From Saprospiraceae bacterium (GTDB lineage Bacteria; Bacteroidota; Bacteroidia; Chitinophagales; Saprospiraceae), in NCBI GenBank assembly GCA_017985675.1, contig JAGNXB010000007.1:55648-92441 (forward strand): 36,794 nt of DNA, read 5' to 3'. Position numbers and translations under genes: made by a program. Shown here piece after piece: positions 17,170 to 25,860 of the stretch. The stretch's first letter is position 1. Each line of letters begins with the position of its first letter. The notes under the pieces are model-generated. The model saw only the letters and a list, made by a program, of their open reading frames with translations, had not been told where the DNA came from and made no database searches.

Positions 17170-18186
17170 TTATTTACGAATAACATACAAAAAGCGAGCG
17201 TATTTTTCATCACCCCAATGTGCATATCGATAAGCTTCTCTATATCGGTATTCCCATAATGCTTCATTTCCTTCCTGGATAAAATCATCCTTCATGGCAT
17301 TTAATGTATCCCATTTTTTCTTCCAATGATGGATACCAGATGAAGAAAGGTCGATAGTGAAATAATCAAGATTTAGCTCCTGAAGCACTTTACCTAAATG
17401 CGTTTTATCTGGTTGCAGGTTTTCACTATACGCTGCTTCCATAATCCACTGGGAAAAATAGGCATAAATACGCCCCCCCATTTGCAAAATATCCATGCCG
17501 GATAATATCGTATCTTTTAAATTGTTTGCATAATAAAGGGTGTCCAGAAATAACAAAACATCAAAGGTATCGGGATATTCGATTAGGTTTAAATTGCCAG
17601 TTTCAAAATGGACTAAATTATTTTCGGTCGTCCGCTGCTTCGCCAGTTGTATGCCCTCGCTGGAAATATCCAGTCCAACACACAATATTCCCGTCTCCTG
17701 TGCTATCCATTCTGTAATTTTTCCATTTCCACATCCCAGGTCAAGTATTTTTTTTGCTGAGCCTGCTTTAAGCAATTCGATAAGTAATCCTAATTCATCC
17801 TGATCGATTAGGCCATGCTGGGATAAATCCAGACCATATACTTCCTCACAAAAGCGTGCATGGGCAAGGCTGGTTTTTTCGAGGTTGAAATAATTATCGT
17901 ATTCATATTTAAAAAATGGAATTTCAGCTTCGACTTCATCCTTGATTTTCTCACCATAATTTGTGAATGAATAAGTATCATATTCCAGATGTAATATATT
18001 TTTTTGAATGAGGACTTCATAAATATCCGTCCAGTCTTCTTTAAATTCGCCTATCCATACCTGCCCAAATTGATCCAGGTTTATTTTATCCGCCTTCCTG
18101 TCCGGAGACAGTCCCAAAAACAAAGCATACCGACTTCTAAACCAGGACAAAGTGGTGATCATTTGTTTTTCGGCAGTTGACAACAT
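17170..18186 (-). CDS. Class I SAM-dependent methyltransferase with N-terminal extension
   Basis: 338 residues. The C-terminal two-thirds is a Rossmann-type methyltransferase. Motif I is [14 protein letters not shown] (about 142-155), followed by an acidic residue after the second strand (VGLDIS) and motif IV-like [14 protein letters not shown]. The first 140 residues contain a segment resembling a winged helix ([25 protein letters not shown]), perhaps for substrate recognition or dimerisation. The last 70 residues are rich in Trp, Tyr and basic residues. First gene of a two-gene operon with the alpha-toroid protein. ATG codons at 18186 and eight codons later are both possible starts. The substrate is unknown. 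Confidence 0.85.
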
Positions 18187-18261
18187 ATATTTTAATTAAT
18201 TTGCTTCCGGCTGTCAGATGTGTTCTCTATTATAAGTTCTGTGTTCTAAGGTTTCCAATTC

Positions 18262-18458
<197 letters not shown>

Positions 18459-19100
18459 TTACCCCGCACCCAATACCCATTCCAGCACAACTTTTACTTC
18501 ATAACGCAGATCGGCAGGATCGATTTCGAGTGGAGCGGCTGATTTCATAGCCATCATATGCACGTCGAGTCCGCCGCCGATGGTGACCTGGGTCGGCGTG
18601 AACAGGATCGACTGCATAGCGCCCAATTGGACGGATGCAGCCGCTGCAAGAGCAGTTGCGTTTTCCCGGGCTGTAGCAACGGCGGCGGCAAGGGCTTGCA
18701 ATCGAAGCGGTTTATCATCCTTCAATCCAAATTGCAGATTGAACTCAGCCTTGCTTTCCGAACGACTCAGCGTCGCAAGTACCTCACTTAATCGGGCTTT
18801 GTCCATTGGCATATCTATGGTCAGGTTTTGGGCAGCGCGATACCCCCTAAAGAGTTGTTGTCCTTCGTGATAGTCATATTCGGGATTAACGCTAAAGTGC
18901 CCCGTTTTCAATTGGTCGCCTGCAAACCCACACCCTACAATATCGGCTTTGAGTTGTTGCACACGAAGGGCCAAACCATCCAAACAATCTTTGTATTGCT
19001 TGTGCAATTCCTGAATACTAAAAGAAAGGGTGATTTTGTCGGCAGGTGCTGTCACAACGCCGATTCCTTCTACGCTGATATAAGGTTTTGTCTTGCCCAT
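18459..19100 (-). CDS. SIMPL-domain (DUF541) protein
   Basis: 213 residues. It begins [22 protein letters not shown], the typical opening of SIMPL/DUF541 domains, and continues with the expected central [14 protein letters not shown] and the helix [19 protein letters not shown]. The C-terminus ends in [15 protein letters not shown] proteins are often periplasmic, but no signal peptide is visible here, so it may be cytoplasmic or the true start may differ. The biochemical role of the family is unclear. It lies 8 bp downstream of the FKBP lipoprotein gene and its stop codon abuts the 28-copy heptamer array, which leaves almost no 3' region. Confidence 0.85.
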
Positions 19101-19108
19101 TTTCCGGA

Positions 19109-19573
19109 CTATTGGAAGTCTACTAATTCAATGTCAAATATCATGACCGCATTGGCGGGTATTTGCGCTGATGAAGGGTTGGGCCCATATGCAAGGGCCG
19201 AAGGTATTAACAACACCCCTTTCCCTCCTTTGCGAAATAAGGGGATGCCTTCTTTCCAGCCTTTTATAACCTGATTGAGAAAAAAGGAGGGAGGATCTCC
19301 TACTGTCGATTGATCAAATACAACGCCGTTCGGAAAATAGCCTCGATAGGCTACGGTGACATAACTACTGGCGTTGGGATAATTCAGACCATTACCCTGA
19401 TCGGTGATGATATAATGCAATCCCGAAGCAGTCTTTTGTGCAGACAGCCCCTTTGCAGCAAGATATTCATTTATAATGAGGATATCCGCTTCCAATTGTT
19501 TGGCCGCTGTATCATCTTCTTTGCCGCAAGATAAAAAGCTACAAAATCCCAATGTGAAAAGGAAGAGACGCAT
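19109..19573 (-). CDS. FKBP-type peptidyl-prolyl isomerase lipoprotein
   Basis: 154 residues. Short lipoprotein signal with Cys16 (F-L-S-C-GKEDD). A helical linker (about 25-45) is followed by an FKBP domain (about 50-153) with VTVAYRGYFPNGVVFDQS, VIKGWKEGIPLFRKGGKGVLLIPSALAYG and a terminal IFDIELVDF. FKBP enzymes catalyse cis-trans isomerisation of prolyl bonds; as a lipoprotein it would assist folding of exported proteins, which fits a genome with many T9SS cargoes (inference). First gene of an operon with the SIMPL protein. A TAACTTTG box (19590-19597) lies just upstream. Confidence 0.92.
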   Translation of the reverse strand: MRLFLFTLGFCSFLSCGKEDDTAAKQLEADILIINEYLAAKGLSAQKTASGLHYIITDQGNGLNYPNASSYVTVAYRGYFPNGVVFDQSTVGDPPSFFLNQVIKGWKEGIPLFRKGGKGVLLIPSALAYGPNPSSAQIPANAVMIFDIELVDFQ

Positions 19574-19589
19574 GCTTATCGAATTTGGT

Positions 19590-19597
19590 CAAAGTTA
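19590..19597 (-). promoter_or_regulatory. Candidate -7 promoter box of the FKBP-SIMPL operon
   Basis: The minus strand reads TAACTTTG, an exact TAnnTTTG match, 17 bp upstream of the FKBP start codon. No -33 TTTG is apparent. An AGGACT/AGTCCT hairpin (19617-19630) lies just upstream and may end the preceding gene. Confidence 0.45.
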
Positions 19598-19718
19598 GCA
19601 GAAACCCGACAGACACAGGACTTGAGTCCTCTGACGGTCAGGGGTTCTTTGTGCTGAGTTCACAAGGTAAACCCATAAATCTTTAAACTATAACCCGTAT
19701 TCCAGATCCTTCAAATCC

Positions 19719-20051
19719 TTATTCTTCCTCATCATATCCGAGGAAAGATCGGATCGGGTCAAGGACAGATTCAACCAGATATTGCTGACCAGCAGGATTG
19801 TCTTCTTCTTCTTCGATGGCTGCTTGTACGAGGGTTCCAAGCATTTCGCCGAGATCTTCTGTGCCTGCAGCGGAAAAGATTTCACTGCTGATATAAGACT
19901 CTCCCGGATCTTCAGGATCTGGTTCCTGCGTGCCTATGAGGGCCACAAAACGGAACTTGGAGTCCTGGATATTGGTGGATTCTGTCAGTTCATTCAGGAC
20001 AGACCTGAGTTTTTCAATTAATTTCTCTGTGTGTTGGTCCGGGTTGCTCAT
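19719..20051 (-). CDS. Small acidic hypothetical protein
   Basis: 110 residues, strongly acidic, ending in YDEEE. There is no signal peptide or membrane span. It has an N-terminal helix (TEKLIEKLRSVLNELTES), a hydrophobic strand (FRFVALIG), and a helix ending in a run of glutamates (LVQAAIEEEEDNP), then SVLDPIRSFLGY. No family or motif is recognised. Coding is supported by its clean ATG start and protein-like composition. An AGGACT-tg-AGTCCT hairpin at 19617-19630 may serve as its terminator. The neighbours give no functional clue. Confidence 0.7.
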   Translation of the reverse strand: MSNPDQHTEKLIEKLRSVLNELTESTNIQDSKFRFVALIGTQEPDPEDPGESYISSEIFSAAGTEDLGEMLGTLVQAAIEEEEDNPAGQQYLVESVLDPIRSFLGYDEEE

Positions 20052-20503
20052 ATGGCGACTTTTTTGGATGAAAAGGCGGCCATCGCCAATTCGGGCACAA
20101 GAAACGGCGAATTCCCCGTAATGCCAAATAGGATATAGACTTCATCGAACTAATGTCTTGATTTATACGATTTTTTAATATAAGATTTAAGGGCACCTCT
20201 ATTAACCTCCGAAATAGACCAAGACTAAAGTAGACCAAGCGAGACAAGGCATTTTGATCGCATGCCGCCTTAGCTTCAGCGATGGCGCAAAGCGCTTAGC
20301 CATAGCTAAGTGATTGAAATATAATCCCGCTAAGGGCGGGACTTAGGTTTTCTTTAGTAAAAATCCTGAAAGGATTTGTTTGGTCATTGAGTGGGGTTGA
20401 TAGAGTTGCCCTAAATGTAAACTTTTCACTTTTCCCATCCCGGAAAACACAAAATGGTAGGTACATGTATTGAAATCGACGACGTTAAAGGCTTCTTAAA
20501 AAA

Positions 20504-20543
20504 GGATAACCTCCTGTTAACAGTCAAAATTTGGAGGGTATCC
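20504..20543 (+). promoter_or_regulatory. Imperfect palindrome overlapping the -33 box
   Basis: GGATAACCTCC (20504-20514) and GGAGGGTATCC (20533-20543) are inverted repeats with one mismatch and an 18-nt spacer. The right arm overlaps the -33 TTTG of the promoter at 20530-20561. It is a candidate operator. Confidence 0.5.
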
Positions 20544-20561
20544 CAGAAATGCCTAATTTTG
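20530..20561 (+). promoter_or_regulatory. Bacteroidota sigma-A-type promoter
   Basis: TTTG (20530-20533) and TAATTTTG (20554-20561) are separated by 20 nt, matching the TTTG-N19-21-TAnnTTTG consensus. Transcription would start near 20567, about 40 nt before the ATG at 20605. This is the best promoter in the window. Confidence 0.65.
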
Positions 20562-20604
20562 GTGTCGCGCAATGATCCCTGATTGCGAATAAATAATTTT
20601 TATC

Positions 20605-21048
20605 ATGACATATCTCTTCCAAAAGGCCCTTCTGGCTAGTTCATTTCTGTTTGTTTTTCTGTTGCAGACACCTGAGATTCAGGCACAAGTATCCAGCACA
20701 CTCATTAACACAGGCTCTGGGACAAAAGGCACCCCCAACATTCAGTGGAAATCCCCAACTGAAGGCACACAGATCGTGCAGTCGGAAATTGCTCAATTAA
20801 CTGTCATACTTCAGACCCTCAATCAACAGGGTGCTGATGCCAAAACAATAGGTCAGACGGCGACAAAACGCGAATTTTATCAGTTCATCCTGCAAGGCCT
20901 ACAGGCTGGAAAACCGCTTTGGCTCGCCGTGCAGGATGCTTATGCCTCCATTGGAGGTGGCACTGATAATGCAGCAGATCATCCCTTCTTTTCCCTCTCA
21001 GAATTGCAGGCCTTGTACGATAGCGCTGTAGCAAAGTTGTCAAACTAA
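20605..21048 (+). CDS. Exported hypothetical protein
   Basis: 147 residues. Signal peptide about 1-27 (LLASSFLFVFLLQTPEIQAQ). The mature protein is small and soluble: a Gly/Thr-rich opening (STLINTGSGTKGTPNIQW), helices rich in Gln/Leu (AQLTVILQTLNQQGADAK) and a final helix ending KLSN. There is no lipobox, no T9SS signal and no recognised domain. It has a strong promoter with a palindrome over its -33 box, so expression is probably regulated. It is monocistronic; the period-7 repeat tract follows its stop. Confidence 0.72.
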   Translation: MTYLFQKALLASSFLFVFLLQTPEIQAQVSSTLINTGSGTKGTPNIQWKSPTEGTQIVQSEIAQLTVILQTLNQQGADAKTIGQTATKREFYQFILQGLQAGKPLWLAVQDAYASIGGGTDNAADHPFFSLSELQALYDSAVAKLSN

Positions 21049-21525
21049 AGACGAAGGACAGAAAGATCTTGAGAATGGTGAGTGGTAATGGGTAAGAGGT
21101 AAAGGCCTGAATATTCTCTCAACCGCGCAACCCGCATTCCATAAATGGTGAGAGGTAAAGGGTAAGTGGTAATTGGCCAAAACTCGCAACCTGTGCAACC
21201 TGCGCAACCCGCAACCCCGCAACCCGTAAATGGTAAGGGATTAAGGGTAAGAGGTAACTGCGCAACCCGCAACACACACCCCGCACCCGTGCATCTAGCA
21301 ACCTGCGCAACCCGCACCACCGCAATCCCCACAACACGCAGTCTCGCTACTCCCTACTTTTCCTCTATATTTGTAACTCAATGCTTCTTGTCTGCCAAAA
21401 GGGTTAAACATTATTGGAACTGGCCCTAGTTCTGTTCGTGATAATGATCCTCTGAGGGAAATGAAATCCATTTGTTATAGTTTTATTCATGCCACCTCAC
21501 CAGGCGAGGCCGTAAATGATGACTA
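21049..21525. repeat. Intergenic low-complexity tract with GGTAANN heptamers
   Basis: 477 bp without a gene. GGTAANN-type heptamers (GGTAATG, GGTAAGA, GGTAAAG, GGTAAGT) form runs at about 21077-21101, 21146-21177 and 21231-21262. They are interspersed with CGCAACCCGCAACC-like C/A-rich repeats to about 21345. TATATTTG (21366-21373) matches the TAnnTTTG box and could serve the next gene with a long leader. Minus-strand frames at 21040-21337 are repeat translation. Confidence 0.75.
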
Positions 21526-23649
21526 ATGCGGAGTTTGATACTTACTTTCCTTGTTTATACCAGCAGTATGATGCTGATCCCATCCAGATCATTCAGTCAG
21601 TTGGCATCCTGTTGCGACACATCTTCTGTGATTACCCTTTGTTATTTATCCGGTGAAGAATATTGTGCATCAACCGTTTCAAATTGTCCAAACTACTCCA
21701 TCGATGGTAGTCTGATGGAAAATGCACTCGCCTTAAAATTATTGTCGCCCAATAACTTTGGTCCTTTTGGCAAAGTGGACTGCCCTATGCAACTGTATAA
21801 ATTGACCGATGTCAGCACGACACAAGCCATTTCTAATGTCGGTTGTGATATTATATTTTTACCTAACTCTTTTGTCAATCCGGTTACAAACCAGGCTGAT
21901 CTCGTAATGACGTATATTCCAGATGACGTTTTGGCAACTATTTATGCCTGGTCACAGGAGTGCGAACAAAACCTTGTAGTGGCCACCCAAGGTGAAGCTA
22001 CTTATTGGGGATATGTGGTCGAGAACGAAAACCTCAACCCAAATACAGCGGCTCCCGGTCCCAAACCTTTGGATATTTTTAATGGGCCATTTGGCAATCT
22101 CAATCAATTTTTTCAAGGTGGTTCATTCCAAGGTGTTTTCACTTCGACACCTTCCACTGGCACCGTAGTCCTTGCAAATGATGCAGCAGGCCGGCCTACG
22201 GTGTGTCTCGACCTGGCCACGAATGATATCTTATTGGGTGATATTGGCATTTTTTGTTCACAGGGCGCTGGTCCTATTAGTAATGGGGCTGGAATAAATA
22301 ACAATAACGATATACTGGCCTGTAATATTTTTGCTCTGGCCTGTGAGATTGCAGCGGTGACTCCACCTAAGTTGCAACAATTTGCTATCTGTCCTTTGGA
22401 GACCGTAACCTTACCAAATGGGGCCATTACCAATATTTCCGGCACCTATACGGATACATTAATCAATATATTCGGGTGCGATTCAGTGATTATTACAGAA
22501 ATAACACCACGTGAAATTCCGCCAACATTTTTTCTACACGATGGATGCATTGGTGACCAATACGCTATTTTTATAAATGGTACCCTTTACAATGAATCGA
22601 ATCCCAGGGATACCATTTATATGGAAAATGAAACAGGCTGCGATTCCTTCCTGATTGTTGATTTAACGTTTAAACCACATTCCAGAGATTCCTTTTCACT
22701 TGATTTATGCCCGGGCGAAAATATTACGCTAAACAATGGAATAAAAATATACGAAGCGGGCATTTATTCGGATACTTTGATCGCCTTTAATGGATGCGAT
22801 TCGATTGTTACTATTACGCTCAGCTACAAATCAACGACTCAGGGAGCGACATCCATTGAATTATGCAGGGGTGAAATATTTTCTCTAAGTAACGGACAGA
22901 CAATCTCAACAACCGGCCAATACACAGATATACTTACCGGAGTAAATGGTTGTGACTCTGTATTGACGATTAACTTACTTTTTAAAGCCGACTCAACGTA
23001 CCTTGAACGCGCCATTTGTGCAGATGAGATCTTAGTCATAAATGGACAATCATATTCGGTGAGCAACACCTATGTCACTATTGAAAAAAATATCGAAGGT
23101 TGTGATTCTTTGTTATTTACAACATTAATTGCTGGTTTGGAGCCGGATGTGATTATTCCACAGGAGATAACCGTCGAAAGTAATGCCACATTTCCATTTA
23201 ACCAATCCATATCCGATTTATATAAAATTAGCTGGACACCAGCGACAGGGCTGAGTTGCGCAAATTGTCCAAACCCTGCGCTCAACGGTAATGAATCGCT
23301 GGATGAATATATACTGACATTAACCGATACTTTGGGATGCGTCTGGGACTATCCTATTCTCCTGGACTATATTTGTAATTATTATGTGCCCAATGGCTTT
23401 TCACCAAATTTTGATGGTATAAATGATGAATTCACACTATTGGGTTCGACATGCAGGATGGACTCCTTCGTCATGCGTATTTATGATCGCTGGGGCGGCT
23501 TGATCTTTCAATCCAATGAACCGGAATCGGGCTGGGATGGCTCATCAAATAATAAACGTTTAGACCCGGGCATATATACCTACACGATCTCCTTTGTTAC
23601 CTACGGTCAGGAGCGATTTTTATCAGGCGAGGTCCTTCTTTTGCGTTGA
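21526..23649 (+). CDS. Large exported protein with T9SS type B (gliding-type) C-terminal domain
   Basis: 707 residues. Signal peptide about 1-25 (ending RSFSQ). The N-terminal 250 mature residues are Cys-rich and of unknown type. Five repeats of about 43 residues (about 285-540) follow, each with C-x-G/L ... NG ... G-x-Y-x-D-T-L ... GCDS. A PKD/Ig-like segment with SCANCPNP follows. The end (about 618-707) is the type B or CHU_C domain: YYVPNGFSPNFDGINDEF, then MRIYDRWGGLIFQS and a final SGEVLLLR. Type B cargo is usually surface-associated or released through T9SS. It is probably an adhesin or structural surface protein (inference). Monocistronic. Confidence 0.9.
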   Translation: MRSLILTFLVYTSSMMLIPSRSFSQLASCCDTSSVITLCYLSGEEYCASTVSNCPNYSIDGSLMENALALKLLSPNNFGPFGKVDCPMQLYKLTDVSTTQAISNVGCDIIFLPNSFVNPVTNQADLVMTYIPDDVLATIYAWSQECEQNLVVATQGEATYWGYVVENENLNPNTAAPGPKPLDIFNGPFGNLNQFFQGGSFQGVFTSTPSTGTVVLANDAAGRPTVCLDLATNDILLGDIGIFCSQGAGPISNGAGINNNNDILACNIFALACEIAAVTPPKLQQFAICPLETVTLPNGAITNISGTYTDTLINIFGCDSVIITEITPREIPPTFFLHDGCIGDQYAIFINGTLYNESNPRDTIYMENETGCDSFLIVDLTFKPHSRDSFSLDLCPGENITLNNGIKIYEAGIYSDTLIAFNGCDSIVTITLSYKSTTQGATSIELCRGEIFSLSNGQTISTTGQYTDILTGVNGCDSVLTINLLFKADSTYLERAICADEILVINGQSYSVSNTYVTIEKNIEGCDSLLFTTLIAGLEPDVIIPQEITVESNATFPFNQSISDLYKISWTPATGLSCANCPNPALNGNESLDEYILTLTDTLGCVWDYPILLDYICNYYVPNGFSPNFDGINDEFTLLGSTCRMDSFVMRIYDRWGGLIFQSNEPESGWDGSSNNKRLDPGIYTYTISFVTYGQERFLSGEVLLLR

Positions 23650-23917
23650 ATTATTTCACACCCTATAGTGACATGGATTTGCAAGGTTGTATTAGGGTAT
23701 TTTGATTAGTTGCAAGTGTGTAAAGCGTTTTAAATAAACTTTGATTTATTAATAAATATTTATAAAATCAGCAATGCCAGATTATAATTCGGAAGATATT
23801 GTCAAGGTCTAAAGTGAGAATAGTGTAACTATACCTGCCATTTGTGTAACACATTCCAATTGCTTTCAGTCCATCTTTGTTAGGTGAAAATTCGTTCACG
23901 ACAAAAGGACTGAATCC

Positions 23918-25539
23918 ATGAAAAATAGCTTATTTATCTACCTTATTTTAGTGGCCGTGATGCTACTACCAGGGGTACAACATGCGCAAGCGCCCAATCT
24001 GGGTACAGCGGCTGATTTTGTACTCTTCTCTTCAGATGGCGCGGTGAGTAATACCGGGTTATCGCAGATAACGGGAAACGTTGGAACCAATAATGGATCC
24101 AGCACGGGATTTGGCAACGTTAATGGCGTAATGCATGATGCAGATGGAGCCAGTGCACAGTGCGCTACAGATCTCTTAACCGCCTACGGCCAGCTATTTG
24201 CTGCAATTCCGGCATTTTTCCCTGCACCATTGCTAGGCAATGGCCAAACACTCAATGCCGGCGTCTATTCCATTTTTGGAGGCGCAACATTGAATGGCAA
24301 TTTGATTCTCGATGCGCAAAACGATCCTTCAGCTGTATTTATATTTCAACTTGAAGGCGCATTTTCAACGGCAGCCCAATCCTCCGTCCAACTGGTCAAT
24401 GGCGCTCAGGCGTGCAATGTCTTTTGGAAAGTCGAAGGTTTGGTCGATATGGCGACAGGTACCTACATGGTTGGGAATATCGTTGCCAACAACGCAGCCA
24501 TCATCCTCAACTCGGGCACAACCCTCGAAGGAAGGGCTTTGTCTACTACCGGGGCCGTGACCGTACATGATGTATTAGCTTACATCCCAAGTGGATGTGG
24601 CAAACCACTGTTGAAGGGTCCGGACGTCCCTGCATTAGGTGCTGTTGAGTGTTATGGTATTTTTTCCGGCGATGGCCCGGTTTCCAACTCAGGTATCACG
24701 ACGATTAACGGTGATGTGGGTACGAATGTAGGCCTGACCACGGGATTTGATCCATTGTTAGTAACAGGCATGGTACACCCTATCCCGGATGTTTCCACCG
24801 GAGAAGCAGCAGCCGATTTGTTATTAGCTTACAACTACACCAATGGACTTGCCCCGGATATTGAGTTATTGTTCCCGGCTCAGTTTGGCGGTGGACTAGT
24901 ACTTACACCACATACATATCTCTTGAATGGAGCAACAACATTTACCGGAGACCTGTATCTAAATGCAGAAGGCAATACAGATGCTGTTTTTGTAATAAAA
25001 ATTGAGGGTGCGCTTTCGACAGGTACATATGCCAATGTGATTCTGATCAATGGCGCCAGACCTATTAATGTATATTGGTTGGTGAATGGTGCTGTTTCAA
25101 TCAACGATTATTCAACCATCTATGGGTCAATCCTGTCGCAGGGAGCCATCAATGTATATACAGGCGTCGCGATCATGGTCGGGCACTCACGGGTGTTGGG
25201 GCTTTAGAAACTACTGCAATGGAAGGGTTGGCAAAGATCAACCCTAATATATGCGGTGTGTCTGCAATTGATGCATCATTGGATGCTTCTTCATCAGCAG
25301 TTGTTATCTACCCTAATCCTATCAATGGCTCGTCTACCATCGAAATACGGGGTGCCAACAACGACAACATCCACCAGTGGACTTTATACAACCACTTAGG
25401 CGTAATTGTGAACCAAAAACCATTCTTAGGCCTGTCTACGACCCTCGAAACGGGATCACTTCCTTCTGGCATGTATTTCTACAAAGTGACAAATAATGGT
25501 GCAGGTATACAATCAGGTAATTTAATTATTTCTAATTAA
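23918..25539 (+). pseudogene. Double DUF3494 protein with T9SS type A signal, frameshifted
   Basis: The first frame (23918-25207) gives 429 residues: a signal peptide (about 1-25) and two DUF3494 ice-binding-like domains (about 28-228 and 236-428), each with LNAGVY/LTPHTY, NLILDAQNDPSAVFIF-type and EGRALSTTGAVT-type blocks. It stops abruptly at TAG 25205-25207, just where the second domain should read GRAL..GAL. In the frame one base back, the sequence continues GRALTGVGALETTAMEG and runs to a complete type A sorting signal (IYPNPINGSS ... NLIISN, stop at 25539). A one-base loss near 25170-25182 fits both. It may be a real lesion, a sequencing or assembly error, or less likely programmed frameshifting (no slippery heptamer seen). 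Confidence 0.85.
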
Positions 25540-25860
25540 GTTATATTTTCCTGAACACGTTTGATCCATTCCCCCTTCGAAGTTGCTTTGAAGGGGGAAT
25601 TTTATTTGGGCTAAATGGGATAAACCTTGAGGGAATCTCCCCACTTGTCAGGATTACCCCTACTTTCAAAACTGTTGAATTATTTATCACAAAACTTTGG
25701 TTATTAGGCGCCTGTGATGAATAACATACAGGTCCTATTTTGAGCGTTCAAGGCAGTTGTTTACAATTTATTTACAATTCGTTAAAAAAAGAATAACCTT
25801 AAGGGTACAAGGGCTAACTGTTGGTGAAGGTAGTTTTGCAGCTTACCTAAGAGAAAAACT
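25540..25860. other. 321-bp intergenic region
   Basis: It begins with the terminator described separately. The remainder is AT-rich with no gene. TTACAATT occurs at 25761 and 25772 (11 bp apart) about 90 bp before the next start codon. No exact TAnnTTTG box was found. Confidence 0.5.
25568..25606 (+). terminator. Rho-independent terminator of the double-DUF3494 gene
   Basis: Perfect 11-bp arms ATTCCCCCTTC (25568-25578) and GAAGGGGGAAT (25590-25600), loop 11 nt, followed by TTTATTT. It lies 28 bp after the stop at 25539, which supports the view that the frameshifted gene originally ended there. Confidence 0.92.

Larger units (their letters stand above)
20052..20604. other. 553-bp intergenic region with hairpin cluster
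   Basis: No credible gene. 20285-20377 holds four short hairpins in a row: GCGC-aaa-GCGC (20285-20295), CTTAG/CTAAG (20295-20310), CCCGC/GCGGG (20326-20340) and AAATCCT-gaa-AGGATTT (20361-20377). TAGACCAAG is repeated just before. This may be a remnant of a small mobile or REP-like element. The right part holds the promoter and palindrome of the next gene, listed separately. Confidence 0.5.

Noticed and set aside
21040..21337. Three minus-strand frames of 60-95 codons
   Set aside because: Low-complexity Leu/Pro/Arg-rich translations of the GGTAANN and CGCAACC repeats.
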